Assembly: GCA_030593185.1 (NCBI GenBank) | Contig: JAUVHQ010000140.1 | Span: 1 to 6,028, forward strand | Origin: Bacteroidota bacterium | Lineage (GTDB): Bacteria; Bacteroidota; Bacteroidia; Bacteroidales; VadinHA17 | Direction: 5' to 3' | DNA length: 6,028 nucleotides | Shown here: one piece after another, positions 1 to 6,028 of the stretch | Position numbering within the stretch: position 1 is the stretch's first letter | How the letters are laid out: the number at the start of each line of letters is the position of its first letter | Program-made: the position numbers and the translations under genes | Notes under the pieces: model-generated | What the model was told of the DNA's origin: nothing | Database searches by the model: none | What the model saw: the letters and a program-made list of their open reading frames with translations, nothing else

Positions 1-332
1 CTTACATCAGATATCTGGTCAAGAACCAGGACAAAAGGATTTTCCCCTGATTCATATATCCCGGGTAAAATCTGTTCCACTGTATAATAACTAATTATCG
101 ATAGAAAAGTAATTACACCCTGATGATTTTTTTGTGTAATACGATTAAGACGTTGAACCGGAACAAACTGATAAGGAATTTTTTCTTTTCGTATTAAACT
201 AAAGAGTTCAATAGCCAGTTCACTCTTTGCCCCCTGCCTGATAAATATCTTATCAATTTCCTTCCCTGCACGAATAGCTTCAATTGCGCTACGTATTCCA
301 TAAATATAATTACCCACTTTATTGGACATCAT
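1..332 (-). CDS. rlmB: 23S rRNA (guanosine-2'-O-)-methyltransferase RlmB, N-terminal part (runs off the left edge)
   Basis: This is the first ~110 residues of a SpoU/TrmH-family methyltransferase. RlmB 2'-O-methylates a guanosine in the peptidyl-transferase region of 23S rRNA (G2251 in E. coli) using SAM. The visible part is the N-terminal substrate-binding domain: YGIRSAIEAI near residues 11-20, then FVPVQRLNRITQKNHQGV near 56-73, whose NHQG is a hallmark of the family. It ends with VLVLDQISDV, the start of the knotted catalytic domain. The remaining catalytic part, about 135-140 residues in typical homologues, lies outside the window. Two in-frame ATGs are adjacent (332 and 329); the first overlaps the stop of the upstream lipoprotein gene as ATGA, which suggests translational coupling. 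Family assignment is firm. RlmB rather than another SpoU paralogue is likely from the N-terminal domain, but the catalytic motifs are not visible. Confidence 0.9.
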   Translation of the reverse strand, partial: MMSNKVGNYIYGIRSAIEAIRAGKEIDKIFIRQGAKSELAIELFSLIRKEKIPYQFVPVQRLNRITQKNHQGVITFLSIISYYTVEQILPGIYESGENPFVLVLDQISDV

Positions 333-1612
333 TCTTTAATTTGATTTATTTCGAAAGTTTTACCATTCCTCCAGCTTGTTACTGCCTGATCCCACATAGT
401 TTTGGTTTCAGCATTTCTTCTTAGTTTAAAATCGTTTTGTGTAAAAGGATTACTAATTTTTGTGAAAACAAATGATATCCGGGGTGATGATTTCTTCGTT
501 CCAAAAATCCATTTTTCTTCTTCATCGTTCTTAAAAACTTCATCCGGCGGACCATAAACTATATATATCATTCCCCTGTCGGTTTTCCATCCTTCTTTAT
601 ATGAAGCAAAGAAATAGTTAGCATATAATACCCGGTTATAATATATCCTTATTAGTTCTCTTGCTATCTCGATATTTGAAGCACTCTCAAGCCAAAAATT
701 ATCTACTGCCAGTTTAGGAGTCGGATCATTAAGTAGTCTTTTTATCTCATTTTGCGAAGCAAGATACACTAAAGGCTCAATCATCTCCTCAGATGTTTTA
801 ACTGATGGAAAGTATTCTCCAAAATAGGTAAAACTATATCCCTCCAGGTGATCTGGTGATATCCCGACCTGATATACACCCTGAACAGGAAATTTCAATA
901 TGGAGGTATCTGAGTATGGAATTGACCAAACACTATCAGGCTTTAAATCTATTGAGCCTGATGGAATAAGAAATGAAGGCGGATCAGGTATTTTACTTTT
1001 GTTCTTAAAATACCGAATATAAAGAGTATCAATTTCTTTTTTTGGATAAAGGATGCATAAAGCTAAAGAACTATCAACAATAGGATTAAAAACCTGAACT
1101 CTGGATTCATGATCAACTACAATGAAATTCTGCCAGTTATATTCAGATGTCTTATCTACCGTAATAAATGACTGGACAGCTTTATTCCTTAAAATGTCAC
1201 GAACAATTACCTCGAGATTATAGGTATGTGCTTTTTCTGCCTTGATTGGAATGGTGGCAATAAATTCCCTCTTAACATTATGCATCAAAACAGGATATTT
1301 AAAAAATCCGCTATCTACAACAATTCTGCCAACAGTAAGATCATACAAACGATAATAAATCCCCAATTCAGCCCTGTAAATCCCTTCCGGGTTAGCCATG
1401 TTATATAGCAACTCAACAGGATAGATTTTGACAAATAGTGTAGACTGATTATCGTTATCATGATAAACTCTATACCTTGGATGAATGGTTGCCCGCCCCG
1501 GATTATAAATATATGCAAGGTTACTGTCCTGGCGTATTTCGTATACCGGATTGCAACTTTGAAATAAAAGTGCAAACAATCCTATTAATCCAATATAAAT
1601 AATCTTGCGCAT
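329..1612 (-). CDS. GWxTD-domain lipoprotein, function unknown
   Basis: This predicted lipoprotein has 427 residues from ATG 1612. It opens with a short basic n-region (MRK), a hydrophobic stretch, and FQSC with the candidate lipidated Cys at residue 20; Bacteroidota lipoboxes often look like this. Residues ~30-270 hold alternating short hydrophobic segments that suggest beta-sandwich folds; I recognise no named domain there. Residues ~275-420 form the GWxTD domain: a helical lead with YYNRVLYANYFFAS, the name motif GWKTD at 341-345, then RGMIYIVYGPPDEVF. The family is widespread in Bacteroidota and has no established biochemical role that I know of. An upstream TTG at 1624 would add four residues (MIII) and has AAGGA seven bases before it, so the start is not settled; I chose ATG because the MRK n-region suits a signal peptide. 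The stop overlaps the rlmB start by 4 bases. Confidence 0.88.
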   Translation of the reverse strand: MRKIIYIGLIGLFALLFQSCNPVYEIRQDSNLAYIYNPGRATIHPRYRVYHDNDNQSTLFVKIYPVELLYNMANPEGIYRAELGIYYRLYDLTVGRIVVDSGFFKYPVLMHNVKREFIATIPIKAEKAHTYNLEVIVRDILRNKAVQSFITVDKTSEYNWQNFIVVDHESRVQVFNPIVDSSLALCILYPKKEIDTLYIRYFKNKSKIPDPPSFLIPSGSIDLKPDSVWSIPYSDTSILKFPVQGVYQVGISPDHLEGYSFTYFGEYFPSVKTSEEMIEPLVYLASQNEIKRLLNDPTPKLAVDNFWLESASNIEIARELIRIYYNRVLYANYFFASYKEGWKTDRGMIYIVYGPPDEVFKNDEEEKWIFGTKKSSPRISFVFTKISNPFTQNDFKLRRNAETKTMWDQAVTSWRNGKTFEINQIKE

Positions 1613-1638
1613 AATAATAATCAATCAGTAATCCTTAC

Positions 1639-1646
1639 GAAATATA
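1639..1646 (-). promoter_or_regulatory. Possible weak internal -7 promoter element before the lipoprotein gene
   Basis: Reading leftward, TATATTTC matches the Bacteroidota -7 consensus TAnnTTTG at all but the last base. It lies in the ~51-bp gap after the thioesterase stop and would start transcription near 1633, just ahead of the TTG and ATG start candidates. No clear TTTG-type -33 element is seen about 19 bases upstream. In such A/T-rich DNA a near match can arise by chance, so the GWxTD and rlmB genes may simply be read through from upstream. Confidence 0.25.
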
Positions 1647-1663
1647 GCCAATCTTTTTTAAAA

Positions 1664-2440
1664 TCAGAAGTGAGTAGATTTATCCCATATTAATCTCGCC
1701 CTGGTAATCTCTTTCTTATCATGCTTTCTTATCAAGCTATGCAGGAATTGGTTCTCTGTTCCAGGCAATTTCTGGGTTTGTACAGCAATTTCGTCATTTA
1801 ACCCAGCCTCTGCCAGAAAATTTATTTCAAGGGATTTTAATTGATCACTTAAGTGTATTTCGTGAGGATAACTATCCATTATCCATTGAATATACCTGCC
1901 GTAGTTCATATGCTGGTTCATATCAAGATGACCAAACAAGACCTTGATAAATCTATTTTTCTTATCATTTTCTAACGATGGTAGTTTTTCAAGATCATTT
2001 TCACGAACTTTTGATTCAGGAAAAGAAGGAACTTTGCTTAAGAAATCAGAAGGTTGAGGGCGATGGTTTACCTTGTCAAGTATCAACCAGGCACTTGTAG
2101 CTGCAATTAGAAGCTGACTATTCTTATCCTCAATGGCATAATCTCGGAATGAAAATAGTTTCTCAGAACCACGAGGCCAGGTTTTCAGGATCACTTTATC
2201 ATTCCATAACGGGTATTTCATAATTTCAATCTTTAGCCTTGACAGCACCCAAAATAAATTCTGCTGTGCAAGTTGCTCATACCCAAACCCTAACTTCCCG
2301 GCATGTTCCCAGGCTATATCCTGTAAATGATTGCAGATCGCCTGCATCGAAAAAGATCCTGTTGCATCTACCTCATAGCTTCTAACATGAATATCTTTTG
2401 AAAATACTACATCTTTATCTAATTCGGCTTCATTACTCAT
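1664..2440 (-). CDS. Acyl-ACP thioesterase (FatA/FatB-like, double hotdog fold)
   Basis: This 258-residue cytoplasmic enzyme should hydrolyse acyl-acyl carrier protein to free fatty acid and holo-ACP, ending or diverting fatty acid synthesis. Two hotdog repeats are recognisable: residues ~12-125 (FSKDIHVRSYEVDATG, then LQDIAWEHA and FWVLSRLKIEI) and ~160-255. The second repeat carries the active-site motif DMNQHMNYGRYIQWIMDS, with Asp173, Asn175 and His177, followed 38 residues after the Asp by Glu211 in FLAEAG. From memory this matches the Asp/Asn/His/Glu arrangement of plant FatB; the Cys that follows the Glu in plants is Ala212 here. The length fits bacterial members, which lack the plant plastid leader. 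Start ATG 2440 has an A/T-rich leader without Shine-Dalgarno, normal for this phylum. It lies 60 bp after the ABC-F gene on the same strand, so cotranscription is likely. Chain-length preference cannot be read from the sequence. Confidence 0.9.
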   Translation of the reverse strand: MSNEAELDKDVVFSKDIHVRSYEVDATGSFSMQAICNHLQDIAWEHAGKLGFGYEQLAQQNLFWVLSRLKIEIMKYPLWNDKVILKTWPRGSEKLFSFRDYAIEDKNSQLLIAATSAWLILDKVNHRPQPSDFLSKVPSFPESKVRENDLEKLPSLENDKKNRFIKVLFGHLDMNQHMNYGRYIQWIMDSYPHEIHLSDQLKSLEINFLAEAGLNDEIAVQTQKLPGTENQFLHSLIRKHDKKEITRARLIWDKSTHF

Positions 2441-2500
2441 ATTTTCATAATTTAATATATCGGAATTTGACTATTTACAGCTTGCAAACTTGGTTCCAAA

Positions 2501-4447
2501 TTAGTCGTTGATTAATAAAAATTTTTCCACATCTGCACTACTTCCCTCCCACTCCTTTAATTTCAATGTAAGCTTCTCTTTAAGCTTTTCATATTCAACA
2601 AAGAAATCTTTACCTGAATTATAATTTGCAAATTTTTTAGGCGAGAAGAGCACTCTATCCATTTCAGCAATTTTCTTTTCAAGGATTTCGATCTCACTTT
2701 CCAGTTTACCGACCCTCCTTTCCAGCTTCCGTAAATTCTTTTCATATTCTTTCCGTCTGAAATATTCCTTCTTATTTAGTGTCTCCTTTTTCTGCAAGAT
2801 TTTTAATCCTGTTCTTTTTATTTCCAGTTCACGCAAAGATTCAATCTTTTTCCTTCCGAGAAAATCATAGATACCTCCTGCGCTTTCTTTTATTTTACGG
2901 TTGCCGAATTCAAATACTTTATTTGTTAAACCATTAAGAAATTCCCGGTCGTGCGAAACTAAAACCAAAGTCCCGTCATATTCAAGCAAGGCTTCTTTAA
3001 GAATATCTATAGATCTCATATCCAAATGATTAGTCGGCTCATCCATAATCAGAAGGTTGTTAGGTTCTAACAATAGTTTGATTAAGGCAAGCCTTGAACG
3101 CTCTCCACCTGACAACACTTTCACTTTTTTGTCAACCTCTTCTCTACTGAATAAAAATGCTCCGAGAATATCTCTTATCCGTGTACGGATCTCACCTTTT
3201 GCCACATCATCAATAGTCTGAAACACAGTCTTGTTCCCATCCATCAATTCGTCCTGGTTTTGAGCAAAGTAACCTGTAATCACATTATGTCCAAGCTTCA
3301 GGTTCCCACTAAATTCAAGCTCCCCCATCAGTATCCTGGAAAATGTAGTTTTCCCTTCTCCGTTTTTTCCAACAAAAGCCACCTTTTCTCCTCTCTCAAT
3401 AATAATATCTATTTCGTCAAGAACCAGATTCTTTCCAAAGCTTTTACTAAGACTCACAGCTTCAACAACAATAGACCCTGCTCTGGGTGCAGGTGGAAAT
3501 TTAATACTGATCCCGGACTTATCTTCACTTTCCACTTCAATCCTTTCTAACTTATCCAGATGTTTAATTCGTGATTGAACCTGTACAGCTTTGGTGGCTT
3601 TATATCTGAAACGATCAATAAATTCGCGTGTATCCGCGATCTTTTTCTGTTGATTCTTATATGCTGCCAACTGTGTTTCCATTCTTTCCCGGCGCAGTTT
3701 AACAAACTTAGAAAAGGGTACTTTATAATCATATATTTTACCAAGTAATAATTCAACTGTGCGGCTGGTAACATTATCCAGAAAAGCCCTGTCATGTGAA
3801 ATAAGAATTACTCCCCCATGATAATCTTTAAGGTAGTTTTCGAGCCATTGAATAGATTCTATATCAAGATGGTTAGTAGGTTCATCCAGGAGAAGAAAAT
3901 CCGGCTTTTTAAGCAACAATTTTGCTAACTCAATTCTCATTCGCCATCCTCCACTGAAATGAGAAGTAGGTTTACTGAATTCATCACGGGTAAATCCCAA
4001 ACCAACCAGGGCTTTTTCAGCATCAGCCATAATACTATGCCCCCCCTTGATCTGATATTCTTCATGGGCTTCAGATAACCTGTGAATCAATCCTTTATAT
4101 TCATTTGATTTATAATCTTCCCGTTGAGCAAGTACATTGTTGATGTTTTCAATTTCTTCTTCAAGCCGGGTTATTCCTGAGAAAGCGGTAAGGGTTTCGT
4201 CCAGAAGGTTTTTCCTGTCTTTATGCTTCATCTGCTGTGGCAAATATCCCACAGTTGTTTCTTTTGAAATAACGATTTTTCCTTCACCAGGTTTGATTTT
4301 CCCCACAAACAACCTTAGTAAGGTAGTCTTTCCTGCTCCGTTATTACCTATCAGACCAATCTTCTCGCCGCAATTAAACATTAAAGAAATATTGCTTAAC
4401 AATTCAAAACCTCCAAACTGCACACATACCTGACTTAATGAAATCAT
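2501..4447 (-). CDS. ABC-F family ATPase, YheS-like ribosome-associated factor
   Basis: This 648-residue soluble protein has two ABC ATPase domains and no membrane segment, the ABC-F layout. Domain 1: Walker A GNNGAGKTT (34-42), signature FSGGWRMR (164-171), Walker B LLLDEPTNHLD (185-195), switch His in SHD (217-219). The basic P-site tRNA interaction linker follows, including FIDRFRYKATKAVQVQSRIK near 276-295. Domain 2: GKNGEGKTT (360-368), LSGGERSR (445-452), LIMDEPTNHLD (466-476), SHD (498-500). A Lys/Glu-rich coiled coil fills ~532-635. FSGGWRMR, the linker and the C-terminal coiled coil all resemble E. coli YheS as I recall it. ABC-F proteins bind the ribosomal E site and act on stalled or initiating complexes; this role is inferred here. 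Start ATG 4447 gives MISL, typical of relatives, with AGGA six bases upstream; ATG 4453 would add two residues. It is probably the first gene of the leftward transcription unit. Confidence 0.93.
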   Translation of the reverse strand: MISLSQVCVQFGGFELLSNISLMFNCGEKIGLIGNNGAGKTTLLRLFVGKIKPGEGKIVISKETTVGYLPQQMKHKDRKNLLDETLTAFSGITRLEEEIENINNVLAQREDYKSNEYKGLIHRLSEAHEEYQIKGGHSIMADAEKALVGLGFTRDEFSKPTSHFSGGWRMRIELAKLLLKKPDFLLLDEPTNHLDIESIQWLENYLKDYHGGVILISHDRAFLDNVTSRTVELLLGKIYDYKVPFSKFVKLRRERMETQLAAYKNQQKKIADTREFIDRFRYKATKAVQVQSRIKHLDKLERIEVESEDKSGISIKFPPAPRAGSIVVEAVSLSKSFGKNLVLDEIDIIIERGEKVAFVGKNGEGKTTFSRILMGELEFSGNLKLGHNVITGYFAQNQDELMDGNKTVFQTIDDVAKGEIRTRIRDILGAFLFSREEVDKKVKVLSGGERSRLALIKLLLEPNNLLIMDEPTNHLDMRSIDILKEALLEYDGTLVLVSHDREFLNGLTNKVFEFGNRKIKESAGGIYDFLGRKKIESLRELEIKRTGLKILQKKETLNKKEYFRRKEYEKNLRKLERRVGKLESEIEILEKKIAEMDRVLFSPKKFANYNSGKDFFVEYEKLKEKLTLKLKEWEGSSADVEKFLLIND

Positions 4448-4453
4448 TGTCAT

Positions 4454-4457
4454 TCCT
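4454..4457 (-). promoter_or_regulatory. Ribosome binding site that helps choose the ABC-F start
   Basis: AGGA (read leftward) sits directly against ATG 4453 but six bases before ATG 4447. Only the second spacing is usable, which favours 4447 as the initiator. It also argues against the longer open frame that continues to 4621. Confidence 0.45.
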
Positions 4458-4471
4458 GTATATTGATCGTA

Positions 4472-4479
4472 CAAAGATA
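4472..4479 (-). promoter_or_regulatory. -7 promoter element for the ABC-F gene and probable downstream operon
   Basis: Reading leftward, TATCTTTG is an exact match to the Bacteroidota sigma-ABfr -7 consensus TAnnTTTG. Transcription would start near 4465 and give a leader of about 18 bases before ATG 4447. No good TTTG-type -33 element is present at the usual 19-21 base spacing, which is common in real promoters of this phylum. Its position between the inverted repeat and the gene start supports it. Confidence 0.6.
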
Positions 4480-4552
4480 GAAATCTTTGATTCTTCAGGA
4501 TAATGCTGGAAGATTTCAAAGAGTTAAAAGTTATAAAGTTAAAAGCTTGCCA

Positions 4553-4583
4553 AGTGAAATGCGACGAAGGAGCATATTTCACT
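4553..4583. repeat. Inner hairpin of the intergenic repeat
   Basis: AGTGAAAT (4553-4560) is the perfect inverted complement of ATTTCACT (4576-4583). GC at 4561-4562 can also pair with GC at 4572-4573, leaving AT (4574-4575) as a two-base bulge and a nine-base loop GACGAAGGA. There is no following T-run on either strand and no gene ends here, so it is not a normal intrinsic terminator. Confidence 0.6.
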
Positions 4584-4603
4584 GTGGTTAAAAGTAAGAG
4601 TTG

Positions 4604-4642
4604 AACTTTACAAACTTTCAACTTTCAACTTTACAAACTTTC
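4604..4642. repeat. Short tandem array of AACTTT units
   Basis: Five AACTTT cores follow one another with spacings of 7-9 bases (starts at 4604, 4613, 4620, 4627 and 4636). The 16-mer AACTTTACAAACTTTC occurs exactly twice, at 4604-4619 and 4627-4642, 23 bases apart. The array ends 12 bases before the rlmD -7 element and so covers its -33 region. Slipped-strand change in unit number is possible. Confidence 0.75.
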
Positions 4643-4654
4643 CACTATTCTCCC

Positions 4655-4662
4655 TATCTTTG
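4655..4662 (+). promoter_or_regulatory. -7 promoter element for rlmD
   Basis: TATCTTTG, followed by C, exactly matches the Bacteroidota -7 consensus TAnnTTTG. Transcription would begin near 4668-4670 and leave a leader of about 20 bases before the TTG start at 4688. A degenerate TTTA at 4630-4633 lies 21 bases upstream, within the repeat array, and may serve as the -33 element. Confidence 0.65.
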
Positions 4663-4687
4663 CGGTGAAAATTTAAAACGAAAAGAT

Positions 4688-6028
4688 TTGAGCAAAAGAA
4701 AAAAATTACCGTTACTTGAAAAGGTCGAGATACTGGATATTGGCGCTGAAGGAAAAGCTATTGCAAAACAAGACGATAAGATCATTTTTATACCCGGGTT
4801 AGTCCCGGGAGATATTGTTGACATCCGGATAAATAAAAAGCGAAAAAAATATCTTGAAGGATTTCCGGTAAAATTTCACAGGTATTCTGCAATTAGGACA
4901 GATCCATACTGTGTTCATTTCGGAACGTGTGGTGGTTGCAAGTGGCAAAACCTGCCTTATGAAGAGCAGTTAAAATACAAACAAAAACAAGTATATGATC
5001 AGCTTCACAGAATAGGGAAGATCCCCTCCCTCCAGCTTGAAAAAATGAGCAATATTCTTCCCTCTGGGAAAACAAAATATTACCGCAACAAGCTTGAATA
5101 TACATTCTCTAATAATCGCTGGCTCACCAGGGAAGAGATAAACTCAGGAAAAGATTTTTCTGATATGAATGCACTGGGATTTCATGTACCGGGAATGTTC
5201 GATAAGGTAATAGATCTTATTGAGTGTTATCACCAGCCTTCTCCCTCGAACGAGATCCGTAATGCAGTGCGGGAATTTTCAAAACAAAACGGACTGAGTT
5301 TTTTCGATATAAGAAAACAGGTTGGCTTCCTCAGGAACCTGATCATCCGTAATGCCTCTTCCGACCAATGGATGGTTATTATTTCTTTCTTTTATGAAGA
5401 CAAAGAAAAACGCGAGTTACTCCTCGAATATATTTCAAACAAATTTCCAATGTTAACTTCACTGATGTATGTGATCAATTCTAAAAAAAATGATACCATA
5501 ACCGATCAGGATATTAAGCTTTTCAAAGGGAAAGACCATATTATTGAGGAAATGGAGGGGCTGAAATTCAAAATAGGCCCAAAATCATTTTACCAGACAA
5601 ATTCAGCACAAGCATATGAATTGTACAAAACAGTAAGAAAATTCGCTAACCTTCAAGGCAGTGAACTGGTATATGACCTGTACACAGGCACAGGAACCAT
5701 TGCCTGTTTTATTTCATCAGGTGCCGGACATGTTATTGGTATTGACTCTGTTTCTGAAGCTATTGAAGATGCCGGAAAAAACTCACAGTTGAATGGGATT
5801 GATAATATAGATTTTTATACCGGAGATATCAAAGACTTATTTAACAATGAGTTTATTACAGAAAACGGAAAACCTGATGTAATAATACTCGACCCACCCC
5901 GCGCAGGTGTTCATAAAGATGTAATTCATAATATCCAACTGGCTTCACCTGAAAAGATTATATATGTAAGTTGTAATCCGGCTACACAGGCACGAGACAC
6001 TCATTTTTTGCTGGAAGATTATGAAGTG
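4688..6028 (+). CDS. rlmD: 23S rRNA (uracil-C5)-methyltransferase RlmD/RumA family (runs off the right edge)
   Basis: The frame is open for 447 codons from TTG 4688 to the window end. RlmD makes m5U in 23S rRNA (U1939 in E. coli) using SAM and needs a 4Fe-4S cluster. A TRAM-type RNA-binding domain covers ~8-65. The cluster ligands are Cys75, Cys81 and Cys84 (CVHFGTCGGC) plus Cys180 (DLIECY). The methyltransferase domain has FYQTNSAQA (Gln303), the SAM-binding loop YDLYTGTGT (329-337), GIDSVSEA (351-358), DPPRAG (402-407) and YVSCNPATQARD (426-437), where Cys429 is the nucleophile. The catalytic base Glu near the C-terminus is beyond the edge. No ATG gives a sensible start; TTG yields (M)SKRKKLPLLEKVEI, which fits the family N-terminus, and lies about 20 bases after the predicted transcription start. 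It could be an RlmCD-type enzyme acting on more than one uridine; the family call is firm, the site specificity less so. Confidence 0.92.
   Translation, partial: MSKRKKLPLLEKVEILDIGAEGKAIAKQDDKIIFIPGLVPGDIVDIRINKKRKKYLEGFPVKFHRYSAIRTDPYCVHFGTCGGCKWQNLPYEEQLKYKQKQVYDQLHRIGKIPSLQLEKMSNILPSGKTKYYRNKLEYTFSNNRWLTREEINSGKDFSDMNALGFHVPGMFDKVIDLIECYHQPSPSNEIRNAVREFSKQNGLSFFDIRKQVGFLRNLIIRNASSDQWMVIISFFYEDKEKRELLLEYISNKFPMLTSLMYVINSKKNDTITDQDIKLFKGKDHIIEEMEGLKFKIGPKSFYQTNSAQAYELYKTVRKFANLQGSELVYDLYTGTGTIACFISSGAGHVIGIDSVSEAIEDAGKNSQLNGIDNIDFYTGDIKDLFNNEFITENGKPDVIILDPPRAGVHKDVIHNIQLASPEKIIYVSCNPATQARDTHFLLEDYEV

Larger units (their letters stand above)
4522..4642. repeat. Composite A/T-rich inverted repeat between the divergent promoters
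   Basis: The left arm (4522-4545) is made of AGTTAAA and AAAGTT units; the right side (4604-4642) carries the complementary AACTTT units. For example AAAGTT-AT-AAAGTT at 4527-4540 pairs with AACTTT-ACA-AACTTT at 4604-4618. Between the arms lies a second hairpin at 4553-4583. The whole structure sits between, and outside, the two predicted transcripts, so it should not fold in either leader RNA. It could be a small interspersed repeat (MITE- or REP-like), a cruciform-forming site, or a binding region for a regulator. The sequence alone does not decide. Confidence 0.6.

Noticed and set aside
1226..1575. Small open frames on both strands within the lipoprotein gene
   Set aside because: They overlap a clear coding sequence in other frames and show no protein-like conservation that I recognise.
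1651..1664. T/A-run after the thioesterase stop as a possible terminator
   Set aside because: The run TTTTTTAAAA has no G/C-rich stem before it, so it does not make an intrinsic terminator; the next gene follows within about 50 bases.
2441..2500. Possible promoter or hairpin between the ABC-F and thioesterase genes
   Set aside because: Reading leftward, TTTG and TAAATAGT are 19 bases apart but the latter is a poor match to TAnnTTTG. The AATTTG/CAAATT inverted pair is only six bases with a long loop.
3260..3550. Open frame on the + strand (96 codons) inside the ABC-F gene
   Set aside because: It lies wholly antisense to the second ATPase domain, has no recognisable motif, and no promoter or leader signal was seen. 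The same holds for the + strand frame at 4137-4433.
2501..4447. ABC-F antibiotic resistance (ribosome protection) protein
   Set aside because: The linker and long C-terminal coiled coil resemble the housekeeping YheS type, and the housekeeping neighbours give no sign of a resistance locus.
4448..4621. Extension of the ABC-F open frame by up to 58 residues upstream of MISL
   Set aside because: The added residues come from the intergenic repeat, include the predicted -7 promoter, and have no counterpart in ABC-F proteins, which begin at the first ATPase domain. The AGGA site supports ATG 4447.
4604..4642. CRISPR-like repeat
   Set aside because: The units are 6-9 bases long with no unique spacers and no cas genes nearby; it is a simple tandem repeat.
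4893..5105. Open frame on the - strand (70 codons) inside rlmD
   Set aside because: It is antisense to the Fe-S cluster and adjoining region of a well-supported gene and has no family resemblance.

Overview
The window looks like ordinary chromosomal DNA from a member of the Bacteroidota, probably Bacteroidales-like. The evidence is the low G+C content, the A-rich leaders with little Shine-Dalgarno signal, two exact matches to the Bacteroidota -7 promoter element (TAnnTTTG, here TATCTTTG), a GWxTD-domain lipoprotein, and protein sequences that match Bacteroidota family members as I recall them. No phage, transposase, CRISPR array, tRNA or rRNA was seen.

Layout: four genes read leftward from a divergent promoter region at about 4450-4690, and one reads rightward. 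In transcription order the leftward genes are an ABC-F ATPase (4447 to 2501), an acyl-ACP thioesterase (2440 to 1664), a GWxTD-domain lipoprotein (1612 to 329), and rlmB, which overlaps the lipoprotein gene by 4 bases and runs off the left edge. The gaps are 60 bp, about 51 bp and -4 bp, so they probably form one transcription unit, perhaps with a weak internal promoter before the lipoprotein gene. The rightward gene is rlmD, which starts at a TTG codon and runs off the right edge still in frame.

Three of the five genes concern the ribosome: RlmB and RlmD modify 23S rRNA, and the ABC-F protein most likely acts on translating ribosomes. The thioesterase releases free fatty acids from acyl-ACP. 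The GWxTD protein is a predicted lipoprotein of unknown function. No pathway obviously joins all five.

The least explained structure is the 240-bp divergent intergenic region. Between two identical, outward-facing TATCTTTG elements lies a composite inverted repeat: an inner hairpin (4553-4583) flanked by A/T-rich arms built from AAAGTT/AACTTT units, the right arm being a short tandem array (4604-4642). No new multi-gene system is evident; this repeat and the lipoprotein-rlmB coupling are the best leads.
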